Positions 1 through 6,958 of a stretch of DNA of 12,851 nucleotides are shown piece by piece. This stretch comes from Phycisphaerae bacterium (GTDB lineage: Bacteria > Planctomycetota > Phycisphaerae > UBA1845 > UTPLA1), in contig JAFGQA010000365.1 in assembly GCA_016935885.1 (NCBI GenBank), positions 1 to 12,851 on the forward strand, in the 5' to 3' direction. Positions within the stretch are counted from its first letter, which is position 1. Each line of letters starts with the position of its first letter. A model generated the notes under the pieces. It was given only the letters and a program-made list of their open reading frames with translations. It was not told where the DNA came from and searched no databases. A program made the position numbers and the translations under genes.

Positions 1-29
1 AACGACACGCCCCCGCGGGGCGTGTCGTT
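1..29. terminator. Perfect GC-rich hairpin at window edge
   Basis: A perfect inverted repeat with 13-bp arms (AACGACACGCCCC and its complement) around a 3-nt loop. No T-run follows on the + strand, so it is not a canonical intrinsic terminator, but the stem is very stable. It may end a gene lying to the left of the window, or belong to the dispersed repeat that follows at 28-90. The assignment as a terminator is inference; the palindrome itself is seen directly. Confidence 0.4.
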
Positions 30-90
30 CGTTACCCGTGCCACCACATTTGCGTTACCCGTGCCACCCCGTTTGAACACTAAACACTCA
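28..90 (+). repeat. Dispersed repeat family C, copy 1
   Basis: The motif GTTACCCGTGCCACC occurs twice in tandem (from 32 and from 54), followed by CCGTTTGAACACTAAACAC. A related block lies on the minus strand at about 5082-5118, with GTTCGTTACCCATGCCA followed by CGGTTTGAACGCCAAACAC. The shared order of both halves shows they are one repeat family rather than chance matches. No coding function is apparent. Confidence 0.55.
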
Positions 91-147
91 CGAGGCCCGT
101 GCCACAGGAGGTCTTGGCACAGGCTCGAAGACATCCCGGAATCGCTA

Positions 148-175
148 TTGGGATGCGGACGAGCAGCGGTATGAT
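148..175 (+). promoter_or_regulatory. Candidate sigma70-type promoter for the DUF368 gene
   Basis: TTGGGA at 148-153 and TATGAT at 170-175 are separated by 16 bp. The -35 matches the consensus at 4 of 6 positions and the -10 at 5 of 6. Transcription would start near 182, leaving a leader of about 50 nt before the TTG start at 232. This is a consensus match by eye only. Confidence 0.3.
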
Positions 176-231
176 GCCGACTCGGCGAAACCGGCGCTCG
201 GTGTGCCGGCTGATACCAAGGGAGTCGTGAA

Positions 232-1197
232 TTGACGGATGAGATCGTCCAGACCGATGACGCGACACGGCGGCCACCGACGGTCGTCAAGCGGCAGTCC
301 GTGCCGGTTGTTCGTTGCGGAATCAGCGGGGTCCTGATGGGCTTGGCCAACCTCGTGCCCGGCGTGAGCGGCGGCACCATGATCCTGATCATGGGGCTGT
401 ACGACGACTTCGTCTCCGCCGTGGCGGACGCCACGCGCCTCTCGTTCACCAGGCGGAACATCGTCTTCCTGACGATAGTGGCGACCGCCGCACTCGCGAC
501 CATCGCTTCCCTGGCCGGGTCGCTGGCCGGTCTGGTGAGAGACTATCCCTTCGCGATGTACCCGTTGTTCATTGGTTTGACGCTTGGGGGTGTGCCGCTG
601 TTGTGGCGAATGATGCGTCCGGCGCGCGGTGGCTCAGTCGCCGCAGTCGTGGCGGGCGTAGCATTGATGGTGGCCATCGCCGCTGCCAAACCGGAGGATG
701 TGAAGCGAAGCGACGTGGACAACGGACAACCGGGTGCCGCAATCGAGTCGAAGTATGGTCTTGATTTGGTGGCCGGCGTGTTGGGAATGAGCGCGATGGT
801 GCTGCCCGGGATTTCTGGCGCATACATGCTGCTCATTCTGGGCCGGTATGAGGCGGTGCTCACCGCGGTGGACCAGGCCAAGAAGTACGCGTTGTCGCTC
901 GGAGAGTCGGGTGATTTGGCCTCGCTCCACGTGATCATCCCGGTAGGAATCGGGGCGATCATCAGCCTGATCGGCTTCACAAACCTGCTGAAGTGGTTGC
1001 TGTATCACTATGAGAAACCGACGATCGGGCTGCTGTTGGGCATCGTGATTGGGTCGGTGTTCATGTTGTGGCCGGAGGCCAATGTCGGCAGTCCACGCGA
1101 ATACGGTATCGCAGGCGTCATGTTGCTGGTGGGTGTGGGGGCCGCCTTGGGCTTGCTGCACGTGGGGACGAGGCTGGAACAGAAGAGTCACACTTGA
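232..1197 (+). CDS. popT: DUF368 family membrane protein, probable undecaprenyl-phosphate translocase (PopT type)
   Basis: A 321-residue polytopic membrane protein. The DUF368 hallmark appears twice: NLVPGVSGGTM near residues 40-50 and VLPGISGAYM near 190-199. This matches the family's two related halves. Members of the family move the lipid carrier undecaprenyl phosphate back across the cytoplasmic membrane for reuse in envelope polymer synthesis; that role is family knowledge, not seen here. The start is TTG, preceded by GGAG at 221-224 with a 7-nt gap, and no nearby ATG fits. The first 25 or so residues are polar and probably cytoplasmic. The polar segment around residues 155-180 is a likely loop between the halves. 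The gene is followed after 187 bp by ispE on the same strand, which supplies precursors for the same lipid. The symbol rests on family membership. Confidence 0.85.
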   Translation: MTDEIVQTDDATRRPPTVVKRQSVPVVRCGISGVLMGLANLVPGVSGGTMILIMGLYDDFVSAVADATRLSFTRRNIVFLTIVATAALATIASLAGSLAGLVRDYPFAMYPLFIGLTLGGVPLLWRMMRPARGGSVAAVVAGVALMVAIAAAKPEDVKRSDVDNGQPGAAIESKYGLDLVAGVLGMSAMVLPGISGAYMLLILGRYEAVLTAVDQAKKYALSLGESGDLASLHVIIPVGIGAIISLIGFTNLLKWLLYHYEKPTIGLLLGIVIGSVFMLWPEANVGSPREYGIAGVMLLVGVGAALGLLHVGTRLEQKSHT

Positions 1198-1291
1198 GCA
1201 CACAAGTGGATTGAGGGTCCCGGGCGATCGCCGCCAACCGCAGATGTGTGGTCAGCGGTGGAGGGGCGTGGCAGGACGTCTCCAGAAAACA

Positions 1292-1322
1292 TTGGCCGCA
1301 GGCAGCTTGGCGGTGATACAAT
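1292..1322 (+). promoter_or_regulatory. Candidate extended -10 promoter for ispE
   Basis: TGATACAAT ends at 1322 and contains a TACAAT -10 element (1317-1322) with a TGn extension. TTGGCC at 1292-1297 is a weak -35 with a long 19-bp spacer. Transcription would begin about 55 nt upstream of the proposed ispE start. If real, ispE can be transcribed separately from the DUF368 gene. This is a consensus match by eye. Confidence 0.3.
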
Positions 1323-1384
1323 CCAACGACGGGCAAAGACATGCCGCCACGCAACCGGGCTGCCAAGCAAAGGACCGCAACAGG

Positions 1385-2281
1385 GTGGAAACAAAGTTGG
1401 CACGCCATCCGAAGATCTGCAACCGGCAGGTCGTTCGCCGCTCGGCAGCGGCGAAGGTGAACCTAACGCTGTCGGTGTTGGGGCGGCGGCCGGACGGTTT
1501 TCACGAGATCGAGTCATGGGTCGTGCCCGTCGGGTTGTCCGACGAGTTGACGTTTGCGCCGGCAACAGCGTTGTCGTTGGTCCTTCGTGGGGGGGCTTCC
1601 GGGGCACCAGCGGACGCATCGAACCTCGTGTGGCGAGCCGCGGCGGCCCTGGCTGCGGCGGCGGGCCGGCAACCGGATGTGGAGATCGAGCTGGAGAAAC
1701 GCATCCCGGTCGGCGCCGGGCTGGGAGGAGGGAGCAGTGATGCCGCCGCGACGCTCCTGGGGCTGAACGCGTTGTGGGGCTTGAACTGGCCCGTAGGGCG
1801 GCTGGTTCCGATCGCCGCGCGGTTGGGCTCGGACGTGCCGCTGTTTCTGCAACCTGGGCCGGCGGTGATCCGCGGCCGGGGCGAGCGTGTGCAACGACTT
1901 GTGACGAGTTGGAAAGGTTGGCTCGTGCTCGTTGTGCCGTCGTATGGGGTCTCGACGGCGGAGGTATACCGGCGCTGGAGGGCGCGGGCGCAGCCGCGTC
2001 CCACGCGAAGAGCGGCGTGGTCCCGGTCGTCATGGCGCGCGGCGGAATTGTCTTCGCAATTGTTCAACGATTTGGAGGAGGAGGCATTTGCCTGCGAGCC
2101 GCGACTGGCGAGATTGCACGCGAACTTGGACGGACTTGCCGGACGGCGCGTGCGCATGACGGGTAGCGGAAGCTGCCTGTTTGCGATCTTCGATTCGCAA
2201 GCAGAGGCCGAGGACTGGAAACGGCAGGCATCCGCCCGGCCGGACGAAGGAGAGACGATGGCTGTGGTCCGGACGATGTGA
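1385..2281 (+). CDS. ispE: 4-diphosphocytidyl-2-C-methyl-D-erythritol kinase (IspE)
   Basis: IspE phosphorylates CDP-methylerythritol with ATP in the MEP pathway to isoprenoids, in the cytoplasm. It is a GHMP kinase, and the three family motifs are present in order: AAKVNLTLSVLGRRPDGFHE near residues 22-41, with the expected active-site Lys24; the ATP-binding glycine loop PVGAGLGGGSSDAA at 108-121; and the C-terminal MTGSGSCLFAIF. LGSDVPLF supplies the expected catalytic Asp150. The 298 residues fit the family length. The reading frame is open much further upstream, into the DUF368 gene, but that part is not IspE-like. I chose GTG at 1385, with AGGA 10 nt upstream; TTG at 1397 is an equal alternative giving 294 residues. 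The segment around residues 198-215 is unusually arginine-rich for the family. Confidence 0.92.
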   Translation: METKLARHPKICNRQVVRRSAAAKVNLTLSVLGRRPDGFHEIESWVVPVGLSDELTFAPATALSLVLRGGASGAPADASNLVWRAAAALAAAAGRQPDVEIELEKRIPVGAGLGGGSSDAAATLLGLNALWGLNWPVGRLVPIAARLGSDVPLFLQPGPAVIRGRGERVQRLVTSWKGWLVLVVPSYGVSTAEVYRRWRARAQPRPTRRAAWSRSSWRAAELSSQLFNDLEEEAFACEPRLARLHANLDGLAGRRVRMTGSGSCLFAIFDSQAEAEDWKRQASARPDEGETMAVVRTM

Positions 2282-2305
2282 GCGGCCAGAGGACGATTAG
2301 GGATA

Positions 2306-2368
2306 GCGAATTGCGAATAGCGAGTGGCGAATTGCGAATAGCGAGTGGCGAATTGCGAATAGCGAATT
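2306..2368 (+). repeat. Three tandem 21-bp units
   Basis: Units at 2306-2326, 2327-2347 and 2348-2368. Each begins GCGAATTGCGAATAGCGA; the first two end GTG and the third ends ATT. The array lies 25 bp after the ispE stop and about 95 bp before spoVG. Internally the unit is built from shorter GCGAAT/GCGAGT steps, as in a slipped-strand microsatellite. No function is visible. Confidence 0.85.
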
Positions 2369-2461
2369 GGGGATCACTCGCCATCGGCGAGCCCTGTGCG
2401 TTGTTTTGCCGTGATAGTTACTACTACGAGTCTGCAACATGGTTGTCACGGAGGCTGACGG

Positions 2462-3169
2462 ATGAACATCACGGAGATCCGCGTCAAGTTGGTCAACGAC
2501 AAGACGGAACGGTTGCGGGCGTTTTGCAGTGTGACGTTGGACGGCGAGTTCGTCATCCGAGACTTGAAGGTTATCGAGGGCACGAGCGGACCGTTCGTAG
2601 CCATGCCTTCGCGGAAGCTCGCGGACAGGTGCCGGAAGTGCGGCTGCAAGAACCATTTGCGGGCGCGCCACTGCAACGAATGCGGCGCGCGGCTGAACGA
2701 GAACCGCGCCCCGCGTGACCCGGCGGGCCGGGCGAAGCTCCATGCGGATGTGGCCCATCCGATCAACGCCGCATGTCGAGAGCAGCTCCAGGATGCCGTG
2801 ACCGAGGCGTACCGGTCTGAGATGGAGGAAGCCAAACGGCCGGGCTATCAGCCCTCATTGCTGGATCACGACGACGATCAGGACGATCAGGAGGCCACCA
2901 CGGCCTCGGACTACGACGAGCTGATTGCGGAGCTGAAGGGGCCAGCACCGGCGAGCCAGACAGGCCGGCGCGGCGATATGCGGATGGCGGGCACGGGGCG
3001 CGAGCGCGGGGATACTGGGGATACTCCGGAGAAGAAGGAGGAATCAAACGGGGAATCAGATTCAGTGGCGGTGAAGGCATCACCGCTGGATTCATCCGCT
3101 GCCGCGCCGCAAGAGCCCAGACCCACCGATACGCTCGGGGACGACGGTTTCGGCACGGGGATCTTGTAG
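2462..3169 (+). CDS. spoVG: SpoVG-family protein with inserted zinc ribbon and acidic tail
   Basis: A 235-residue protein. Residues 1-52 match the SpoVG N-terminal half ([11 protein letters not shown], then [20 protein letters not shown] and FVAMPSRK). The second half, [18 protein letters not shown], resumes near residue 96. Between them sits an insert with C57-x2-C60 and C71-x2-C74, a four-cysteine zinc-ribbon pattern. After about residue 120 the chain is low-complexity and acidic ([14 protein letters not shown]), probably disordered, and ends DDGFGTGIL. Ordinary SpoVG proteins are about 85-100 residues and bind nucleic acid as regulators. CGGAGG at 2449-2454, 7 nt before ATG, supports the start. 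It lies 180 bp after ispE; in Bacillus the ispE region also contains spoVG. The nucleic-acid role here is inference from the family. Confidence 0.85.
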   Translation: MNITEIRVKLVNDKTERLRAFCSVTLDGEFVIRDLKVIEGTSGPFVAMPSRKLADRCRKCGCKNHLRARHCNECGARLNENRAPRDPAGRAKLHADVAHPINAACREQLQDAVTEAYRSEMEEAKRPGYQPSLLDHDDDQDDQEATTASDYDELIAELKGPAPASQTGRRGDMRMAGTGRERGDTGDTPEKKEESNGESDSVAVKASPLDSSAAAPQEPRPTDTLGDDGFGTGIL

Positions 3170-3204
3170 TTGTGCGTCGGTCGTCTGCCCGGAGGCGTCT
3201 GTGA

Positions 3205-3308
3205 GGGCGGCATCCGATTCCGTGTGTGACGGGCGGTTTGTCCGCCTGTGTGGCGTCTGTGGTGGACGCTCGGGGCATACGCACTGGCAGGCAAGCTGCC
3301 AGTGGCAC
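3205..3308 (+). repeat. Dispersed repeat family B, copy 1
   Basis: About 104 bp made of a GGGCGG-TTTGT-CCGCCT hairpin, a GGTGGACGCTCGGGGCATAC linker and a CACTGGCAGGCAAGCTGCCAGTG hairpin. It shares this order with copies at 5711-5824, 9569-9681 (minus) and 12659-12769. It fills most of the 270-bp gap between spoVG and the next gene. The 5' end is more diverged than in the other copies. Confidence 0.7.
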
Positions 3309-3358
3309 CCGCCGAGGTACATTCGTTGCAAGGCGTGCCGGCGTGCCAGCCCCAGACG

Positions 3359-3387
3359 TTGTAATTCGCATGCGGATACGGAATAAT
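3359..3387 (+). promoter_or_regulatory. Candidate sigma70-type promoter for the secreted Cys-rich protein
   Basis: TTGTAA at 3359-3364 and AATAAT at 3382-3387 are separated by an ideal 17 bp. The matches are 4 of 6 and 5 of 6 to consensus. It lies in a short AT-richer stretch just after repeat family B copy 1. The predicted leader is about 45 nt. Confidence 0.35.
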
Positions 3388-3439
3388 AGGAATGGGAGAG
3401 TATCGAGTTACGGTTTTGGCACGGATTGGAGGCTGAAGC

Positions 3440-4789
3440 ATGTTGTCGAAGAATTCGAGGAACGGCGTACGGTCGCTTCTGGTGGGGTCTTCGTTGCTTA
3501 CCGCGCTGTTGATCGGCGCGCAGGCACGGGCTGAGGAGACCATCGTCAAGAACGACTCGGTGGTCGACTTTGGGCAAGCAGTGATTGTGGGCGACTTCAT
3601 CCAGGGCGAGATGGCCGGGGCACGCCTCACGTCACCGTGCGACGGCACGATCGTCGCGGTGCAGATTCTGTGGCTGGAAGGCGTTGCCGGTCACGGGCAG
3701 AGTCTGGAAGAGGCTATCCACATTTATGACGATGATGGTGCCGGCTTCCCAGTGCCTGGGACCCAACTGGCTCTGCTCGAGGGGCCGGTCATGACTCCGG
3801 GCTATATGAACGAGTTCCGTTATCTGGATGAAGCGCAGACCATCCCGATCAACGTGCCCGTTACCGCTGGCCAGAACTTCTACGTGGCGTTCGAGTTCTA
3901 CAATCCCACGAGCGTCAACCTCCCACCTTTCGGGGACGGCACGCCAAGTGTCGTCCGCGACACAAGCGGCTGTCAGGCGCAACGGAACATCCTGTACGCA
4001 ATCCCGGGGGGGTGGATCGACTTCTGCGACTACCTCCTGGGAGACATTGTGATTCGGGCCGTCATCGATTGCCCCGGCGCCACCGGCGCCTGTTGCCACG
4101 CCACGGGCATCTGCGAGAACGAGGTGGAGGAGGAGGATTGCCAGGGGTTTGGGGACCAGTGGCATGAGGACTTGGCTTGTGGTGAGATCACGTGCACGGC
4201 CCGCGGAGCCTGCTGCCGGATGGGCGGGTGCTTGCAGCTCGTGCAGCAGGCGACCTGCGAACTGGTCGAGGGCGTCTATGCCGGCCACGGAACTGACTGC
4301 GGCGACGACGTCTGTGTAGCCGGGGCCTGCTGCATCGAGGAGACGGGGGAGTGCATTCTGAATTTCGGATTCCAGTGCGCCGGACTTGGCGGCGACTACC
4401 TCGGACCCGGCACGAGTTGCGACCCCAACCCGTGCCCGCAGCCCACAGGGGCTTGCTGCATTGGCCTGATCTGCTTCTCCGACCAAACGGAGGAGGAATG
4501 CACGGGTGCCGCCGGCGACTGGGCCGGGCCGTGGACCACGTGCGATGACAACAGCGGCAGCGGCTACGCGGATGCGTGCGAGTGCCTGGGCATTCCCGTG
4601 GGCGACTTCGAGATCGACGGCCTCGTTGACGGCCTCGACATCCAGGGCTTCGTCACCGAATTCATCAACCAGGTGCCGGGTTCCGGTGGCTACTGCCGGG
4701 CGGACATCGATCGGGACGGCGTGCTGGACGGCGACGACATCACCGACTTCGTGATGTGCCTTCTGACTGGCACTTGTCCGCCAGAATAA
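3440..4789 (+). CDS. Secreted protein with four GACC cysteine modules and dockerin-like C-terminus
   Basis: A 449-residue exported protein. Residues 1-31 form a signal peptide: basic start, hydrophobic LLVGSSLLTALLIGAQ, and ARA cleavage site before Glu32. Residues 32-212 look like a beta-rich extracellular domain that I do not recognise. Four modules of about 40 residues start at GACC, near 216, 256, 295 and 337. Each has six cysteines in similar spacing, probably three disulfides. The end carries two calcium-loop-like segments: GDFEIDGLVDGLDIQGF (388-404) and DIDRDGVLDGDDITDF (422-437). The second is a canonical D-x-D-x-D-G loop and the first is degenerate. The pairing resembles dockerin type I. 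GGAGG at 3428-3432, 7 nt before ATG, supports the start. The ligand is unknown; surface or extracellular attachment is inference from the modules. The gene stands alone between repeat-rich gaps. Confidence 0.8.
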   Translation: MLSKNSRNGVRSLLVGSSLLTALLIGAQARAEETIVKNDSVVDFGQAVIVGDFIQGEMAGARLTSPCDGTIVAVQILWLEGVAGHGQSLEEAIHIYDDDGAGFPVPGTQLALLEGPVMTPGYMNEFRYLDEAQTIPINVPVTAGQNFYVAFEFYNPTSVNLPPFGDGTPSVVRDTSGCQAQRNILYAIPGGWIDFCDYLLGDIVIRAVIDCPGATGACCHATGICENEVEEEDCQGFGDQWHEDLACGEITCTARGACCRMGGCLQLVQQATCELVEGVYAGHGTDCGDDVCVAGACCIEETGECILNFGFQCAGLGGDYLGPGTSCDPNPCPQPTGACCIGLICFSDQTEEECTGAAGDWAGPWTTCDDNSGSGYADACECLGIPVGDFEIDGLVDGLDIQGFVTEFINQVPGSGGYCRADIDRDGVLDGDDITDFVMCLLTGTCPPE

Positions 4790-4859
4790 CCGGGCGGTCT
4801 TGCGTTTCGGCTGGTGTCGCGCGGGGCGGCGAGACTGCCTCGGTCCACACGGTGGTAAC

Positions 4860-4955
4860 AGCCCGTGGTAAAAGGGAAAACAGCGGTCCGGAAACGCCGT
4901 TCCTGACCGTGAAAACCACCGGCGAGACGCCGGTGCCGCAGTTTTGTCACGGGCT
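4860..4955 (+). repeat. 96-bp dispersed repeat family A, copy 1
   Basis: Begins AGCCCGTGGTAAAAGGGAAA and ends TTTTGTCACGGGCT, so the ends are inverted repeats of AGCCCGTG. An internal hairpin ACCGGCG-AGA-CGCCGGT lies near its right end. It has the same length and order as the copies at 8932-9027 (minus) and 11096-11191 (plus). By hand count it matches the 8932 copy at about 88 of 96 positions. It contains no gene of its own, but one forward frame is fully open (ARGKRENSG... type). Confidence 0.85.
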
Positions 4956-5020
4956 GCTAAGCCCGTTCTGCTCATGTTGAACGGCGTGGGTGCCAACTGG
5001 CGGCTTGCTCGCTCGGGTGC

Positions 5021-5043
5021 CACTGGCGGCTTGTCCGCCAGTG
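5021..5043. repeat. Perfect 9-bp hairpin of the CACTGGCGG type
   Basis: CACTGGCGG and CCGCCAGTG pair perfectly around a CTTGT loop. The preceding 4991-5015 is a decayed half of the same unit. Related hairpins occur at 9521-9541 and 11239-11257 and inside family B repeats. Confidence 0.7.
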
Positions 5044-5081
5044 CCTGCACACGTGATGGACGCACGGGCAGGCTAGTGCGT

Positions 5082-5118
5082 GTTTGGCGTTCAAACCGGC
5101 TGGCATGGGTAACGAACA
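5082..5118 (-). repeat. Dispersed repeat family C, copy 2
   Basis: Read on the minus strand this gives GTTCGTTACCCATGCCA followed by CGGTTTGAACGCCAAACAC. It matches the order of elements at 28-90, lacking the tandem duplication seen there. Confidence 0.5.
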
Positions 5119-5176
5119 ACGCGGCCCAAAGGGGTGGTTCGTTTACTACCAGTGAGAACAGGCTGGAAGGATGCCC

Positions 5177-5225
5177 ACGGGTAAGCTCCGCTGCCGCTGG
5201 CGGCTCCGCTTACACCCATGCCACC
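5177..5225. repeat. Imperfect long palindrome, GTAAGC...GCTTAC
   Basis: Outer arms GTAAGC (5181-5186) and GCTTAC (5208-5213) enclose GCCGC-TG-GCGGC (5193-5204). The flanks CCCACGGGT and ACACCCATG extend the symmetry imperfectly. It is likely another member of the hairpin repeats that fill this gap. Confidence 0.45.
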
Positions 5226-5291
5226 CCGCCAAACACGTACGCAGGCAAGCTGCCCGTGGCTGTCAACTGTTCGAACACGACCCAGTCCCGC

Positions 5292-5573
5292 TTAGCCGAT
5301 GATCACGTCTTCCAAGGCCGACGTGCTGATGACCGCGTGGGCGAAGACGAAGATGCGACCGCGATTGGCCCGGATGCCCTTGTCGCGGGCCTCGCAGATG
5401 TACTCTTCCTTGCTGTCGTGACCCTCGTTGCGGTCTCGGAAATCGGCGTCCTCGAGCCAGAAGCCGTCTGGACGTATCTCCTTGAGGGTGCCCAGGTATG
5501 TAATCGGCCCGGCCGTGTCGAGGACGACCTTCTGGCCGATTAGTCCTTTCAGGCTCGAAGCGGTCTCAGTCAT
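5292..5573 (-). CDS. Small Sm-like conserved protein of unknown function
   Basis: A 93-residue protein with no signal peptide or membrane segment. The core GQKVVLDTAGPITYLGTLKE followed by DGFWLEDADF, and later RGRIFVFAHAVISTSA, has the strand pattern of an Sm/LSm-type barrel: a Gly-x-x-Val-x-Leu strand, Tyr-x-Gly-Thr-Leu, a hydrophobic strand ending in acidic residues, then a late strand pair. That fold guess is inference; I do not recognise a named family. A GGGGG run 7 nt upstream of ATG may serve as a weak ribosome site. It lies tail-to-tail with the secreted protein gene across a 500-bp gap and divergent from the 5885 gene. Composition and codon use look native, and the ordered core argues for a real gene. 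Confidence 0.7.
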   Translation of the reverse strand: MTETASSLKGLIGQKVVLDTAGPITYLGTLKEIRPDGFWLEDADFRDRNEGHDSKEEYICEARDKGIRANRGRIFVFAHAVISTSALEDVIIG

Positions 5574-5884
5574 CGGCTAGCCCCCGATCAGGCTCCAAGC
5601 GCCGCACGATCCGTGTGACAGTAATGACGCGGAAAAGCCGAGCAATATACGGTAGGATGTCCACCGGCAGAGATCAAGGTCTCGCGGCGACGCGCGACAC
5701 GCAGGGATCCGTGACACTTCCGGCGGTATTCGGTTTTGGGTGCCACGGGCGGCTTGCCCGCCCGTGCGGTCTTTCTGGTGGGCCCGTGGGGCATACACAC
5801 TGGCAGGCAAGCTTCCAGTGGCACGCGACGAAACTGTCACGGAGCCGGCGAATCGGCGTCGATAGCAAGACTTGAGGTGCAATC
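5574..5884. other. Divergent intergenic region with a family B repeat
   Basis: Separates the minus-strand Sm-like gene from the plus-strand gene at 5885, so promoters for both must lie here. The middle is occupied by family B repeat copy 2 (5711-5824). I could not pick a convincing -35/-10 pair. Open frames here come from the repeat. Confidence 0.6.
5711..5824 (+). repeat. Dispersed repeat family B, copy 2
   Basis: The most complete copy in this orientation. It starts GTGACACTTCCGGCGG, then a GGGTGCCACGGGCGG hairpin, a GGTGGGCCCGTGGGGCATAC linker, and ends CACTGGCAGGCAAGC...CCAGTGGCAC. The order is the same as at 12659-12769, which also starts GTGACACTTCCGGCGG. It ends 60 bp before the start at 5885. 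Confidence 0.8.
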
Positions 5885-6940
5885 ATGGCAACGCAGGACA
5901 AACGGTTACTCGGCGGGCTGTTTGGCGCCATCGTGCTTTGTGTCGGTTTGATGTTGGGGGAGAGCATCTTCGCTCGCGGGTCACCGACGGCGTCGTGTCA
6001 CGCTTGGGATCCGGGCTCCGCTTCGCCGAACAGGCAGGTGCCGCAACCCACGCACCCGGCAGAGGGAGCGCCACCGTCACCCGAACCGTTCACACATGAC
6101 GCTCCTCCGGGGCAAGACGACGACGACGAGGATCGGGACTCGGAGGAAGAAGAGCCGCCGGAGCCCGCTGGGCTCAGAAAGCTGACGCCTAAGGAGATCA
6201 ATCGCATCCGATACATGGAGCTACGGGGGATGCGCTTGACGACAAAGCGCCCGGACCGCGTGACGGTCAAGATCTCGCGACAAACCGTCGAGGAGTTCCT
6301 GGCGGACATGCAGGGCCATCCGGACTTCCGCGGCAAGAAGGCCGGCCGGGCGTTCCACAAGCTCACTGCCCCGCAGAAGCTCCACAACTTCGCCTACTAC
6401 AAGGGGGCGGCGTATGCGGACAAGGTTCGAATTACGTCGGACCCCGAAGTGTTCGTCGAGTTTCGGAGGAGCGTGTTGCCGGTCGTTCTCCGCGGCTGTG
6501 CGACGCCTGGCTGTCACGTCTCCACCACCGAGGATGAGACGGTCCGCTTTCGCCTGTTCAAGGACCCCAAGAAGTCCCCCGCCACCACCTACGCCAACTT
6601 CGTCATGTTGAACGAGATCGAGCTCGGCAAGCACAGGCTGATAGACCGCGCACGGCCGGAAGAATCAATGCTCCTGACGTGCATGCTCCCAGCGAAGGAG
6701 GTCAGGGCTGAATTCAGACACCCCGGGGGGATCGAGTTGAAACCAATCTTTCAATCTCGAAAGGTAGCGGGATTCAAGCAGATCCAAGAATGGATTGCCT
6801 CCCTGAAGCACCCCACGGAGAACTACGGCGTTCAGTTCCTGCCGAAGCGTGCCGAGCCGACCTCCGAGCCTGACGATCAGGCGAAGCAACCGAATGACAC
6901 CGACAAGACCGACCAGCAGAAGCCGAGCAGCCTTCCGTAG
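5885..6940 (+). CDS. Membrane-anchored protein with C-x4-CH cytochrome-like motif
   Basis: A 351-residue protein. Residues 8-28 form one hydrophobic segment, either an uncleaved anchor or a signal peptide. A Pro-rich stretch follows, then an acidic run (about 76-94, DDDDEDRDSEEEE), probably a flexible spacer. From about residue 95 the chain is folded and basic. SVLPVVLRGCATPGCH carries C205-x4-C210-H211, placed as in planctomycete cytochrome c-like domains (PIL...C..CH). The spacing is not the classic CxxCH, so haem attachment is uncertain. Canonical family relatives sit in outer cell compartments as electron carriers or as parts of DUF1549/DUF1553 proteins; neither domain is seen here. The tail after residue 320 is polar and disordered-looking. 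GAGGTG at 5874-5879, 5 nt before ATG, supports the start. The next gene begins 18 bp after the stop, so an operon is likely. Confidence 0.75.
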   Translation: MATQDKRLLGGLFGAIVLCVGLMLGESIFARGSPTASCHAWDPGSASPNRQVPQPTHPAEGAPPSPEPFTHDAPPGQDDDDEDRDSEEEEPPEPAGLRKLTPKEINRIRYMELRGMRLTTKRPDRVTVKISRQTVEEFLADMQGHPDFRGKKAGRAFHKLTAPQKLHNFAYYKGAAYADKVRITSDPEVFVEFRRSVLPVVLRGCATPGCHVSTTEDETVRFRLFKDPKKSPATTYANFVMLNEIELGKHRLIDRARPEESMLLTCMLPAKEVRAEFRHPGGIELKPIFQSRKVAGFKQIQEWIASLKHPTENYGVQFLPKRAEPTSEPDDQAKQPNDTDKTDQQKPSSLP

Positions 6941-6958
6941 AAGACGAGGCGCCCTTTC

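Larger units (their letters stand above)
4790..5291. other. Repeat-rich gene-free stretch
   Basis: About 500 bp between a + gene and a convergent - gene. It holds, in order, a 96-bp family A repeat (4860-4955), a perfect GTGCCACTGGCGG-type hairpin (5021-5043), a minus-strand family C block (about 5082-5118) and a stem-rich GTAAGC...GCTTAC element (5177-5225). Open frames across it are products of the repeats. No convincing terminator or gene was seen. Confidence 0.7.

Noticed and set aside
1225..1232. GCGATCGC octamer (HIP1-like)
   Set aside because: A single occurrence was noticed, which is expected by chance in high-GC DNA.
1049..1384. N-terminal extension of the ispE frame into the DUF368 gene
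   Set aside because: It overlaps the end of a well-supported gene and adds 112 residues with no IspE similarity. The IspE motif spacing fits a start at 1385 or 1397.
5021..5043. CRISPR-like palindromic repeats in the gaps
   Set aside because: The hairpin units are irregularly spaced, differ in orientation and have no unique spacers or cas genes.
3632..5119. Minus-strand open frame of 495 codons opposite the secreted Cys-rich protein
   Set aside because: It is antisense to a gene with a clear signal peptide, Cys modules and calcium loops, and runs on into repeats. Its composition reflects the high-GC complementary strand.
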